This document shows positions 19,472 through 27,423 of a stretch of DNA of 51,549 nt, in pieces. The stretch's first letter is position 1, and the number at the start of each line of letters is the position of its first letter. The position numbers and the translations under genes were made by a program. Origin of the DNA: Salipiger aestuarii (GTDB lineage Bacteria > Pseudomonadota > Alphaproteobacteria > Rhodobacterales > Rhodobacteraceae); assembly GCF_003259905.1 (NCBI RefSeq), contig NZ_QLMG01000027.1, positions 1 to 51,549 on the forward strand, in the 5' to 3' direction. Under the pieces are notes generated by a model. It was not told the DNA's origin. It ran no database searches and saw only the letters and a program-made list of their open reading frames with translations.

Positions 19472-19499
19472 ATTATACCGGTTAGCGTTAACAGTAAAG
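19472..19499 (-). promoter_or_regulatory. edd promoter with LacI-family operator in the spacer
   Basis: Reading the minus strand, CTTTAC (19499-19494) is a weak -35 and TATAAT (19477-19472) a perfect -10, 16 bp apart. The spacer contains TGTTAACGCTAACC, a near-perfect palindrome with a central CG, as in LacI/GalR-family operators. A bound repressor would block RNA polymerase directly, fitting sugar-acid induction of edd. Confidence 0.7.
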
Positions 19500-19631
19500 C
19501 GCGCGCGCGATAACAGTTGGGTGCGGGCACGGTGACGGGGCTGCCTGCGTATCGGGCAGCCGCGTCTGCCACATTTCGGGGCGGTTGTTTCGCGCATTCC
19601 CTTGGACGGGACAGCGCGCTATAGGGGCGGC

Positions 19632-20825
19632 ATGAACGCTTCTCTTCCTGTCGTGCGCCTGACGCCGAAAGCCAACGCCCGCGCCCTGCGCCGCGGGTTC
19701 CCGTGGGTCTATTCCAACGAGCTGGTGCTGGACCGGCGCACCAAGGGGCTGGCCCCGGGTACGGTGGCGCTGCTTGAGGATTGCGAGCGCACGCCGCTGG
19801 GGCTTGTGGGCGTGACGCCCGGCTCCAGGATCGCGGCGCGTATGCTGGATCGCGACACCGGGACCAGCATCGACAAGACCTGGCTGACCGCGCGGCTGCG
19901 CAAGGCGTTGTCGCTGCGCGAACGGCTGTATGATGCGCCGTTCTATCGGCTGGTCCATGCGGAATCGGACGGGCTGCCGGGGGTGATCATCGACCGTTTC
20001 GGCGATGTCGCGGTGATCCAGCCCAACGCGGCCTGGGCCGAACTGCTGCTGCCGGAACTGGCCGAGGCGCTGGCCGGGGTGACGGGTGTGGGCTGCATCC
20101 TCAAGAACTCCGGGTCGCGCGGGCGCGCGCTGGAAGGTCTGGATGACGCGAACGCGGTGCTGCTGGGCGAGGTCCCCGCCGCGCCGATCGCGGTGCAGAT
20201 GAACGGCGCCACCTATCTGGCCGACCTCACGGGCGGGCAAAAGACCGGCCTGTTCTTCGATCAGCGCCCGAACCAGGCTTTTGCTGCCTTGCTGGCACAG
20301 GGGCAGACCGTGCTGGACGTGTTCAGCCATGTGGGCGGTTTTGCGCTGGCGGCTTTGGCGCAGGGCGCGACATCGGCATTGGCGGTTGACGGATCGGCCC
20401 CCGCGCTGGCGCTGGCAACCGAAGGGGCGGCACGCATGGGGGCGGCGGACCGCTTTGCCACACGCCAGGGCGATGCGTTCGACACGCTCGCGGCCCTTGG
20501 CGTCGAAAAGGCCCGCTTTGGACTCGTGATCTGCGACCCGCCCGCATTCGCGCCCGCCAAACCCGCGCTTGAGGCGGGCTTGCGCGCCTATGAACGCATC
20601 GCCAAGCTGGCGGCACCCCTGGTGGACGAGGACGGCTATCTCGTGCTGTGTTCCTGCTCGCACGCAGCAGACCTCGGCAGCTTTACCGGCGCCTGTCTGC
20701 GGGGCATCGGGCGGGCCGGACGCCGCGCGCAACTGCTGCACACCGGCTTTGCCGGGCCGGACCATCCGCTGTTGCCGCAACTGGCGGAATCGGGTTATCT
20801 CAAGGCGCTGGTCTTTCGCCTTTGA
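19632..20825 (+). CDS. RlmI-like class I SAM-dependent rRNA methyltransferase
   Basis: The 397-residue protein has an N-terminal PUA-like RNA-binding part ([19 protein letters not shown]), a linker domain ([21 protein letters not shown]) and a Rossmann methyltransferase core with [31 protein letters not shown] (SAM loop), [10 protein letters not shown] and a late VLCSCSH motif with likely catalytic cysteine. This architecture matches RlmI, which makes 5-methylcytosine in 23S rRNA. The ATG at 19632 gives a normal start. Its stop overlaps the start of the PIN gene by four bases. Confidence 0.88.
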   Translation: MNASLPVVRLTPKANARALRRGFPWVYSNELVLDRRTKGLAPGTVALLEDCERTPLGLVGVTPGSRIAARMLDRDTGTSIDKTWLTARLRKALSLRERLYDAPFYRLVHAESDGLPGVIIDRFGDVAVIQPNAAWAELLLPELAEALAGVTGVGCILKNSGSRGRALEGLDDANAVLLGEVPAAPIAVQMNGATYLADLTGGQKTGLFFDQRPNQAFAALLAQGQTVLDVFSHVGGFALAALAQGATSALAVDGSAPALALATEGAARMGAADRFATRQGDAFDTLAALGVEKARFGLVICDPPAFAPAKPALEAGLRAYERIAKLAAPLVDEDGYLVLCSCSHAADLGSFTGACLRGIGRAGRRAQLLHTGFAGPDHPLLPQLAESGYLKALVFRL

Positions 20826-21376
20826 AGGTGCTGCTGGACACCTGCGTGATCTATCCCACGGTGATGCGTGAAATCCTGCTGGGGGTGGCCGCGCAAGGTG
20901 TGTTCCAACCGCTGTGGTCCGCGCGCATCCTGGAAGAATGGGCGCTGGCCGCGCGCAAGCTGGGACCGATGGGCGAGGTCCAGGCGCGCGGCGAAATCGC
21001 CCGGGTGCGCGCCGCCTGGCCCAGGGCCGAGGTGCGGTACAAGCCCACGCTGGAAGCGCGGCTGTGGCTGCCCGATCCGAACGATGTGCATGTGCTGGCC
21101 GCAGCGGTCGCGGGCAGCGCCGATGTGATCGTCACCGAGAATGCCAAGGATTTTCCCCGCGGCGTGCTGGCCGAAGAAGGCCTGTCGCGCGTCGATGCCG
21201 ACGGGTTCCTGCGCGGCTGTTTCGAGGGCAGCCCCATCCCTGTGCGCACCGCCTGCGAGGCCGTTCTGGCCGAGGCCCGCCGCCTGTCAGGCGACGACTG
21301 GACCATGCGCGGATTGCTGAAAAAGGCGCGCTTGCCACGGCTTGGCAAGGCGCTGGAACTTCAGGCCGGCGCCTAG
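20822..21376 (+). CDS. PIN-domain protein, TTG start coupled to the methyltransferase
   Basis: The 184-residue protein has the PIN nuclease layout: D6 in LLDTCVIYP, acidic residues in ILEEWALAARK (E38/E39), D88 in LPDPNDVHVLAAA and D110 in DVIVTENAKDFP, which together would bind Mg2+/Mn2+ for RNA cleavage. There is no ATG at the natural N-terminus. The best start is TTG at 20822, overlapping the methyltransferase stop as TTGA, giving MKVLLDTC. No antitoxin-like gene is adjacent, so an ordinary VapBC toxin role is unlikely. Pairing with an rRNA methyltransferase hints at an RNA-related housekeeping role. It ends tail-to-tail with cobB, sharing CTAG. Confidence 0.8.
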   Translation: MKVLLDTCVIYPTVMREILLGVAAQGVFQPLWSARILEEWALAARKLGPMGEVQARGEIARVRAAWPRAEVRYKPTLEARLWLPDPNDVHVLAAAVAGSADVIVTENAKDFPRGVLAEEGLSRVDADGFLRGCFEGSPIPVRTACEAVLAEARRLSGDDWTMRGLLKKARLPRLGKALELQAGA

Positions 21377-22068
21377 CGGCTGTTCAGCAAACCCGCGACC
21401 CAGCGGGGCACTACCTTGCTGGCCGGGCCGACAAGATGGTCGTCAAAGGCGTGGCTGGTGTCGCTGTCGCGCAGGTTCATTTCGACCGTGCGCGCGCCGG
21501 AGTTGCGCGCTTCCTGCACGAAGCCTGCGGCGGGGTAGACCTGCCCCGACGTGCCGATGGCGGCGAAGATCTCGCAGTCTAGAAGATGATCCGAGATTTC
21601 GTCCATGTGATAGGGCATCTCGCCGAACCAGACGACGTCGGGGCGCGCGGCTGGCGCATGACAGGCCGGGCAGGATGCGCCCGGTGCCATTTCGGACGGC
21701 GAGTCCCACCGGTGCGCGCAGGCGGCGCACAGCGCCGTGGCCAGCGTCCCGTGCATGTGGATCGCCCGGGCGCCGGCCTTTTCGTGCAACCCGTCGACGT
21801 TCTGGGTGACGATCACCACCTCACCCGGCCAGTCGCGCTGAAGCTGCGCCAACGCGTCATGGGCGGCGTTGGGCGCGGCTGCGGCGGCCTCGGCCCGGCG
21901 CATGTTGTAGAAACGATGCGCCAGCGCGGGGTCGCGGGCGAATCCCTGGGGGGTGGCCACGTCTTCGATGCGATGTTGCGCCCACAAGCCGCCTTCGTCG
22001 CGAAAGGTGCCCAGCCCGCTTTCCGCCGAAATGCCCGCCCCGGTCAGAATCACGATCTTGTCCGCCAT
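21373..22068 (-). CDS. cobB: NAD-dependent protein deacylase (sirtuin)
   Basis: This class III sirtuin removes acyl groups from lysines using NAD+. The 231-residue protein shows the NAD motif GAGISAESGLGTFR, TQNVDGLH, catalytic H106 in HMHGTL, zinc cysteines C114, C117, C133 and C136, and GTSGQVYPA. Y54 and R57 in FYNMRR match the Tyr-Arg pair that lets CobB/SIRT5-type enzymes take succinyl- or malonyl-lysine. The start at 22068 gives MADKIVILTGAG; the ATG at 22107 would add 13 residues. It is divergent from the phosphatase gene across 53 bp. Confidence 0.93.
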   Translation of the reverse strand: MADKIVILTGAGISAESGLGTFRDEGGLWAQHRIEDVATPQGFARDPALAHRFYNMRRAEAAAAAPNAAHDALAQLQRDWPGEVVIVTQNVDGLHEKAGARAIHMHGTLATALCAACAHRWDSPSEMAPGASCPACHAPAARPDVVWFGEMPYHMDEISDHLLDCEIFAAIGTSGQVYPAAGFVQEARNSGARTVEMNLRDSDTSHAFDDHLVGPASKVVPRWVAGLLNSR

Positions 22069-22121
22069 GCTGTTCCCCTTGTCCGCAAACCGATAGGCTG
22101 GCGCCAAAAGGAGGCCCCAGC

Positions 22122-22574
22122 ATGACCCACAGTATCCTGTTCGTCTGTCTCGGCAACATCTGCCGGTCGCCCTCGGCCGAAGGGGTGCTGCGCGCCATGG
22201 CGCGCGATCGGGGGGTGCCTCTGGTGATCGACAGCGCGGGCACCGGCGACTGGCACATCGGAGAGCCGCCCTATGACCCGATGCAACAGGCGGCGCGGGC
22301 GCGGGGGTACGACCTGTCGTCGCTGCGCGCGCGTCAGGTCACGCCCGAGGATTTTTACCGTTTCGACCTGCTGATTGCGATGGATGACGCCAATCTGGAC
22401 CATCTTCGCCGCATCCGGCCCGCAGACGGCACCGCGGATGTGCGCCTGTTCACCGAATATGTGCCGCGGACCGGCGCTACCCATGTGCCCGATCCCTATT
22501 ACACCCGCGATTTCGACGGCACGCTCGACCTGGTGGAAACGGCGGCGCGGGGCCTGCTGGATCAGCTCGAATAA
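22122..22574 (+). CDS. Low-molecular-weight protein-tyrosine phosphatase
   Basis: The 150-residue protein has the P-loop CLGNICRS with nucleophile C9 and R15, and the general acid D124 in HVPDPYYTRDF, so an active phosphatase is predicted. YDLSSLRARQ is typical of the family. AGGAGG lies upstream of the ATG. No exopolysaccharide or tyrosine-kinase genes are nearby, so its substrate is unknown. Its end overlaps the convergent small membrane protein gene by 13 bp. Confidence 0.92.
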   Translation: MTHSILFVCLGNICRSPSAEGVLRAMARDRGVPLVIDSAGTGDWHIGEPPYDPMQQAARARGYDLSSLRARQVTPEDFYRFDLLIAMDDANLDHLRRIRPADGTADVRLFTEYVPRTGATHVPDPYYTRDFDGTLDLVETAARGLLDQLE

Positions 22575-22744
22575 ACCGCGCGGGCGATGATCCAGGTCAC
22601 CGGCAAGGCCACGACCGCGCCGGTCAGCGCCGAGGCCACGATGGGCACAAGCGTATCGAACCCGGCGACCAGCGCGGCCACGATGAAACTTCCCGCGAGC
22701 GTCGCGCCGACCAGGGAATAAAGAATAGCGGCGAGTCTGAGCAT
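22562..22744 (-). CDS. Two-helix small membrane protein (pyrG-neighbour type)
   Basis: The 60-residue product is almost entirely two transmembrane segments (AAILYSLVGATLAGSFIVAA and PIVASALTGAVVALPVTWII) with a short acidic turn. Small proteins like this occur beside pyrG and secG in Rhodobacterales as I recall them, and are sometimes mislabelled 'CTP synthetase'; it has no CTP synthase motif. The ATG at 22744 was chosen because AGGAGA lies just upstream; the ATG at 22789 adds a polar tail with no site. Function unknown. Confidence 0.75.
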   Translation of the reverse strand: MLRLAAILYSLVGATLAGSFIVAALVAGFDTLVPIVASALTGAVVALPVTWIIARAVYSS

Positions 22745-22789
22745 GTGGCCTGTCTCCTGCGCGATTGGGTCGTGTTGCCCAGACATCAC

Positions 22790-23164
22790 GGTTCTTGACG
22801 GCCTGCATTGATCCGGGTCAAGCGGCGGGCCGGGTACAAGGCCCGCGCCTTGCGCAGATCATTGAAGCGCCCCGCGGCTCGGCCTTGGGACAAGCCGGTC
22901 GAATGGCATCTCCCTTGGGTTTGTCAGCATGACGCACTTGTTTCTCGCAGCGCGCGCGCCCCGGTCGTGCGCCCCCCCATCGGGGGCGCGGCCTTCGCCG
23001 CCACCTTGACGGGCTGTTTTCCCAGGCGCGTCTGGCGGCCCTGTCCGTTCTTTCGCATGACCGAACCGGGGGCCCTTGCGGATGCGCGCGGCGGTCTGGC
23101 CGTGCGGCCCGCCATACGGTTTTCCGCCCCGCCCCCGCGCGGGCAGGGCGATTGGCCAAACAGA
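22790..23164. other. GC-rich non-coding gap upstream of the small membrane protein
   Basis: The stretch between the small membrane protein gene and the pyrG terminator shows no convincing gene on either strand; open frames here are chance products of high GC. It contains a C-run/G-run hairpin near 22963-22993 (GCGCCCCCCC with GGGGGCGC) of unknown role. Confidence 0.5.
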
Positions 23165-23200
23165 CAAAAACGGCGCCGCCCCCGCCGGGACCGCGCCGTT
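23165..23200 (-). terminator. Rho-independent terminator of pyrG
   Basis: On the minus strand AACGGCGC (23200-23193) pairs with GCGCCGTT (23176-23169) and is followed by TTTGTCTG. It lies 24 bp after the pyrG stop. Confidence 0.8.
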
Positions 23201-23224
23201 GTTTCATGCCGTAACCTTATCCGG

Positions 23225-24868
23225 TCAGACCAGCCGCGATACCTCTTTGGCGGCGCGCACGAAATCGCGGAACAGCGGGTGCGGCGCAAAGGGCTTTGAT
23301 TTCAGCTCGGGGTGGAATTGCACACCGATGAACCACGGGTGATCGGGCCATTCCACGATTTCCGGAAGGCGGCCATCGGGGGACATGCCGGAAAAGCACA
23401 GCCCGCTTTGCTCCAGCGCCTTGCGGTATTTCACATCGACCTCGTAGCGGTGACGGTGGCGTTCGTCGATGGCCTGTGTGCCATAGACCGATGCGACTCT
23501 GGAACCTTCGGTCAGCACCGCGTCATAGGCGCCAAGGCGCATGGTGCCGCCCTTGTCATCCGCAACCGACCGGTTGACCCGCTGGTTGCCCTGCACCCAT
23601 TCCTTGAGGTGGTAGACCACCGGTTCAAACCGCTTTTCGCCCTTTTCATGGTCGAATTCCTCGGACCCCGCCTTGGCGACTCCGGCGACATTGCGCGCCG
23701 CCTCGATCACCGCCATCTGCATGCCCAGACAGATGCCCAGATAGGGGATCTTGTGTTCGCGAGCGTATTGCGCGGCCTTGATCTTGCCCTCGGTGCCGCG
23801 CTCGCCGAAGCCGCCCGGCACCAGGATGGCGTCGTATTTTTCCAGATAGGGCGCGGGATCTTCGCGTTCGAACAGTTCGGCGTCGACCCAGTTCAGGTTG
23901 ACCCGCACCCGGTTTGCCATGCCGCCGTGGGTCAGCGCCTCGGCGATGGATTTATAGGCGTCTTCCAGCTGCGTGTACTTGCCGACAATAGCGACGTTGA
24001 CCTCGCCCTCGGGGTTGTGGATGCGTTCGGAAACGTCCTCCCACTTGGCAAGGTTGGGGCGGGGCGCGGGGGTGATCTGGAACGCATCCAGCACCGCCTG
24101 ATCCATGCCTTCGCGATGATAGGCCAGCGGCGCGTCGTAGATCGACGACAGATCCTGCGCGGCGATCACCGCGTCCGGGCGCACGTTGCAGAACAGGGCC
24201 AGCTTTTCGCGTTCCTTTTGCGGGATCGGCCCTTCGGAGCGGCAGACAAGAATGTCGGGCGCAAGGCCGATGCTGCGCAGTTCCTTGACCGAATGCTGCG
24301 TGGGCTTGGTTTTCAGCTCGCCGCTTGCCTTGATATAGGGCAACAGCGTCAGGTGCATGAAAATGCACTGGCCGCGCGGCTTGTCCTGGGCGAACTGGCG
24401 GATCGCCTCGAAAAACGGCAGGCCTTCGATGTCGCCAACGGTGCCGCCGATTTCGCAGAGCATGAAATCGACCTCGTCGTCGCCGATCGACAGGAAATCC
24501 TTGATCTCGTTGGTGACGTGCGGAATGACCTGAATGGTCTTGCCAAGGTAATCGCCGCGGCGTTCCTTTTCCAGCACGTTGGTATAGATGCGCCCCGATG
24601 AGATGGAATCGGTCTTGCGCGCCGAAACGCCGGTGAAGCGTTCGTAATGCCCAAGGTCCAGGTCGGTTTCCGCGCCGTCATCGGTCACGAACACCTCGCC
24701 ATGTTCGAACGGCGACATGGTACCGGGATCGACGTTCAGGTAGGGATCGAGCTTGCGCAGCCTGACCGAAAAACCGCGCGCCTGTAGCAGCGCGCCCAAG
24801 GCGGCCGACGCGAGGCCCTTGCCGAGCGAGGAAACAACACCGCCGGTGATGAAGATATAACGTGCCAT
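23225..24868 (-). CDS. pyrG: CTP synthase
   Basis: PyrG aminates UTP to CTP with glutamine and ATP. The 547-residue protein has an N-terminal synthetase domain ([51 protein letters not shown]) and a C-terminal class I glutaminase domain with nucleophile C380 in LGICLGMQ and the HPE motif in [11 protein letters not shown]. Both domains look intact. It lies 175 bp downstream of secG on the same strand, with its own likely promoter. Confidence 0.97.
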   Translation of the reverse strand: MARYIFITGGVVSSLGKGLASAALGALLQARGFSVRLRKLDPYLNVDPGTMSPFEHGEVFVTDDGAETDLDLGHYERFTGVSARKTDSISSGRIYTNVLEKERRGDYLGKTIQVIPHVTNEIKDFLSIGDDEVDFMLCEIGGTVGDIEGLPFFEAIRQFAQDKPRGQCIFMHLTLLPYIKASGELKTKPTQHSVKELRSIGLAPDILVCRSEGPIPQKEREKLALFCNVRPDAVIAAQDLSSIYDAPLAYHREGMDQAVLDAFQITPAPRPNLAKWEDVSERIHNPEGEVNVAIVGKYTQLEDAYKSIAEALTHGGMANRVRVNLNWVDAELFEREDPAPYLEKYDAILVPGGFGERGTEGKIKAAQYAREHKIPYLGICLGMQMAVIEAARNVAGVAKAGSEEFDHEKGEKRFEPVVYHLKEWVQGNQRVNRSVADDKGGTMRLGAYDAVLTEGSRVASVYGTQAIDERHRHRYEVDVKYRKALEQSGLCFSGMSPDGRLPEIVEWPDHPWFIGVQFHPELKSKPFAPHPLFRDFVRAAKEVSRLV

Positions 24869-24901
24869 GAAGGGCCGACCCCGTGAATGTCTGCATTGAA
24901 A

Positions 24902-24973
24902 GGACTCCCGCGGCCCATCGGAACCGCAGCATCACGGGAGTCCACATATAAGAGATTCGCGGCACAAAGTCCA
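24902..24973 (-). promoter_or_regulatory. pyrG promoter and overlapping leader hairpin
   Basis: On the minus strand TGGACT (24973-24968) and TATATG (24950-24945) are 17 bp apart. Just downstream, GGACTCCCG and CGGGAGTCC (24943-24935 and 24910-24902) form a 9-bp perfect stem followed by TTTCAATG. Transcripts reading through from secG would form the full stem and might terminate. Transcripts from this promoter would start inside the 5' arm and form only part of it. Confidence 0.5.
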
Positions 24974-25043
24974 GACGACCGCAAGATACTGTTGCGGTGC
25001 GGCGCGCGGCCCTCAAGGTGTTGTATTCGTAGAGAGACGCGCC

Positions 25044-25424
25044 TCAGTCGGCGCGCGGAACCAGCGGCGCGTTGGCATCGGCGCCCGTGTCTTCGGCGGC
25101 CGGGGGCGGAAGCAACGCATCGGTATCGAGCGTGCCGTTGTCGCTGGCGGGCGAATCCGACGGGGTTCCGCCGGTCAGCCGGTCCATGACCGATACGCCC
25201 GACGCGTCCTGCGCCGCCAGAATCGTCAGCGTCAGCGACGTCACGATAAAGGCCGCCGCAAGGATCCAGGTGACCTTGCCCATCGCGGTCGCGGCCGCGC
25301 GCTGGCTCATGGCACCGCCACCGCCGCCCATGCCGAGCCCGCCACCTTCGGACCGCTGAAGCAGCACGACGCCGATCAGTGACAGAGCGAGAATGAGATG
25401 GACGATAAGGATGACGTTTTGCAT
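25044..25424 (-). CDS. secG: SecG, protein-export membrane subunit
   Basis: SecG assists the SecYE channel during protein export. The 126-residue protein has two transmembrane segments (about 1-22 and 50-72) separated by the glycine-rich cytoplasmic loop RSEGGGLGMGGGGGAM, the family hallmark. The C-terminal 50 residues are an acidic, Pro/Ala-rich tail, longer than in E. coli but common in alphaproteobacteria. It lies upstream of pyrG. Confidence 0.93.
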   Translation of the reverse strand: MQNVILIVHLILALSLIGVVLLQRSEGGGLGMGGGGGAMSQRAAATAMGKVTWILAAAFIVTSLTLTILAAQDASGVSVMDRLTGGTPSDSPASDNGTLDTDALLPPPAAEDTGADANAPLVPRAD

Positions 25425-25733
25425 GGATGGTCCCGAAGCCTGCGGTCTTGGCGCGCTGTCTAGTGGAACCGGGGCAGGGGCGCAACCCGGCGTTTGCGCC
25501 TTTGCCGGGTGCCATGCTCGGGGTACTTCGGGGCCGACGGCGCGTCTGGCGCCATGGCCGAGATGGCCGGGATGGACGGGATGACGCGAGGGCGAGGTCG
25601 CTGCGCGGCCCCGTGCCCCGCCGAAGGTTGACGCTAAGTCGCGTCAGCGTCGCGACAAAGTTGTCTTGTCGTTTGCCTCAATTATCCAAGGTGGCATCTT
25701 GCCCGTTATCCGGGTGCCCGCTAGCGTTTGCCC
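25425..25733. promoter_or_regulatory. Intergenic region between secG and the EamA gene
   Basis: No gene is seen. TTGTCT (25661-25666) and TATCCA (25683-25688), 16 bp apart, could be the promoter of the exporter gene. Upstream of it, TGACGC and GCGTCA (25629-25646) form a perfect 6-bp inverted repeat with a 6-bp spacer, a possible operator. Confidence 0.4.
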
Positions 25734-26675
25734 ATGAAAAAGGACAATCCCCTTCTTGGCATGACCCTGATGCTGGGGTTTTGCATTCTCGCGCCGCTTG
25801 CGGATGCCATCGCCAAGCTTCTGGGGGACAGGGTGCCCATCGCGCAGCTTGTGTTCTTTCGCTTTGCCATCCAGCTTGCCGTGCTGGCGCCGCTGATGTT
25901 CGCAACGGGGCGTACATGGCAGATGACGCGCGCGGTCTGTGCGCTCGCCGCGCTGCGTACGGTGATGCACATCGTCGGGATTGCGATGATGGTGACGGCC
26001 GTGCGGCACCTGCCGCTTGCGGATGCGGTGGCGATCGCCTTCATCATGCCGTTCCTGATCCTGATCCTTGGCAAGCTGTTGCTGAACGAAGAGGTCGGCC
26101 TGCGCCGCCTGGGCGCCTGTGCGGTGGGATTTGCGGGCACGCTGATGGTGGTGCAGCCCGCGTTCCAGACCTTTGGCTGGCCCGCGCTGCTGCCGCTTGG
26201 GGTGGCGGTGAACTTTTCTCTGTTCATGATCGCGACGCGGCGGATGGCGCGCGACATCGACGCGATCTCGCTTCAGGCGGTGTCGGGGCTCATGGCGGTG
26301 GTCATCGTCGGGCCGGTGCTGCTTGTGATGCCGGCGGGGGTCGCGGCCGAACTCGCCTGGGTCGGGTTCCCCGAGGGCACGACCGGCTTGCTTCTGGGCA
26401 TGGGCGTGATCGGCACCTTTGCGCATCTGCTGATGACCTGGTCGCTGCGCTACGCGCCCGGGGCGACGCTGGCGCCGATGCAGTATCTGGAACTGCCCTT
26501 TGCCATGGTCCTGGGGTTTGTTCTGTTCAATGAACTGCCAAACCCGCTGGCCACCGTGGGTATCTGCGTCATCATGGCGGCGGGGCTGTTCATCTTCATT
26601 CGGGAACGGGCCACACAGCGGGCGCTTCGCGGAGACCTTGCGCCAGAGCCTGGCGCCATTCCAGCGGCAGAATGA
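25734..26675 (+). CDS. EamA/DMT-family membrane exporter
   Basis: The 313-residue protein has about ten transmembrane segments arranged as two EamA repeats, as in drug/metabolite exporters of the RhaT/YdcZ type. Signature stretches include RFAIQLAVLAPLMF, the positively charged turn after LLLNEEVGLRR, and MQYLELPFAMVLGFVLFNELPNP in the second half. The substrate cannot be told from sequence. The ATG at 25734 is preferred over an in-frame TTG six bases earlier. Its last 80 bp overlap the convergent thiamine diphosphokinase gene. Confidence 0.88.
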   Translation: MKKDNPLLGMTLMLGFCILAPLADAIAKLLGDRVPIAQLVFFRFAIQLAVLAPLMFATGRTWQMTRAVCALAALRTVMHIVGIAMMVTAVRHLPLADAVAIAFIMPFLILILGKLLLNEEVGLRRLGACAVGFAGTLMVVQPAFQTFGWPALLPLGVAVNFSLFMIATRRMARDIDAISLQAVSGLMAVVIVGPVLLVMPAGVAAELAWVGFPEGTTGLLLGMGVIGTFAHLLMTWSLRYAPGATLAPMQYLELPFAMVLGFVLFNELPNPLATVGICVIMAAGLFIFIRERATQRALRGDLAPEPGAIPAAE

Positions 26676-27285
26676 CCAGCATCAAAGGGGCATCGACCGT
26701 CAGCGTCACCCGCCCGGCGACGGCCTCGTTCGAGGTGCCCACGCGGGCGCCCGGCGCAAGGCAAAGCCCGTCGATGGGCCAGCGCAACCCATCGCTGCGC
26801 CCGCTTACCCGCCCCAGAGGATAAAGCGAGACCCTGACCCCCGGCGCAAGCGTCAATGCCAGCCGGGGCGGCGCAAGCGCAAGGCAGTCCCTGGACCCCA
26901 GAAGCACGCAACGCCGGTCGGCGTGCCGCACGAGCGCGGTCAGCGCCGCAAGCTGATGGTCGATCCGATGCCCCAGAAATCCCATGCCCCAGACCAGCGG
27001 CGCGGCGATGTTGCGCAGGCATTTGTCGAAATCGGTGCTGTCCTGTTCGGCGATGTGATGAATACGCGAATGCGGCACCTGCGCGCGTGCCCGCGCCGTG
27101 ATCGAATCGAGATCGCCGATCACCGCGTCGGGCATCACGCCGCGTGCCAGCAGCGCATCGGTGCCGCCATCGGCGGCCACGCGCAGCTTGCAGGCCTGGG
27201 CAAGCTGGTGCAGCATGTCGGGGTCGCTTTTGCCACCGCCCACCAGCAGGACGGGATTTTCGGACCGAACAATCGGATGATTCAT
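26596..27285 (-). CDS. Thiamine diphosphokinase
   Basis: This enzyme makes thiamine diphosphate from thiamine and ATP. The 229-residue protein has the family motifs ADGGTDALL, GDLDS (57-61) and QDSTDFDKCL (81-90), followed by GHRIDHQLAALTAL and a C-terminal thiamine-binding domain (SNEAVAGRVTLTV). Length is normal. Its 3' end overlaps the exporter gene tail-to-tail by 80 bp, so the last 26 codons are antisense to coding sequence. It is divergent from the large acidic protein gene. Confidence 0.9.
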   Translation of the reverse strand: MNHPIVRSENPVLLVGGGKSDPDMLHQLAQACKLRVAADGGTDALLARGVMPDAVIGDLDSITARARAQVPHSRIHHIAEQDSTDFDKCLRNIAAPLVWGMGFLGHRIDHQLAALTALVRHADRRCVLLGSRDCLALAPPRLALTLAPGVRVSLYPLGRVSGRSDGLRWPIDGLCLAPGARVGTSNEAVAGRVTLTVDAPLMLVILPLEWRQALAQGLREAPAVWPVPE

Positions 27286-27423
27286 GGCGAATTAATGGCC
27301 TTTTGGCAAACAGACCACAATGGCGCCATGAAATGATACGCTAGATACCCTAGATTCGATCAGCTTTGGTCGCGGAGCATATGGTAAACACACTGTTGCA
27401 CAGCGATAGAAAGTGAGCAGCAC

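Noticed and set aside
17449-19485. 678-codon open frame opposite edd
   Set aside because: Shadow of edd; edd has full family motifs, promoter and ribosome binding site.
20822-21376. VapC toxin of a toxin-antitoxin pair
   Set aside because: No small antitoxin gene upstream or downstream; the gene is coupled to a methyltransferase instead.
22808-23299. Several open frames of 80-160 codons before pyrG
   Set aside because: GC-driven chance frames, Arg/Pro-rich, overlapping the pyrG terminator.
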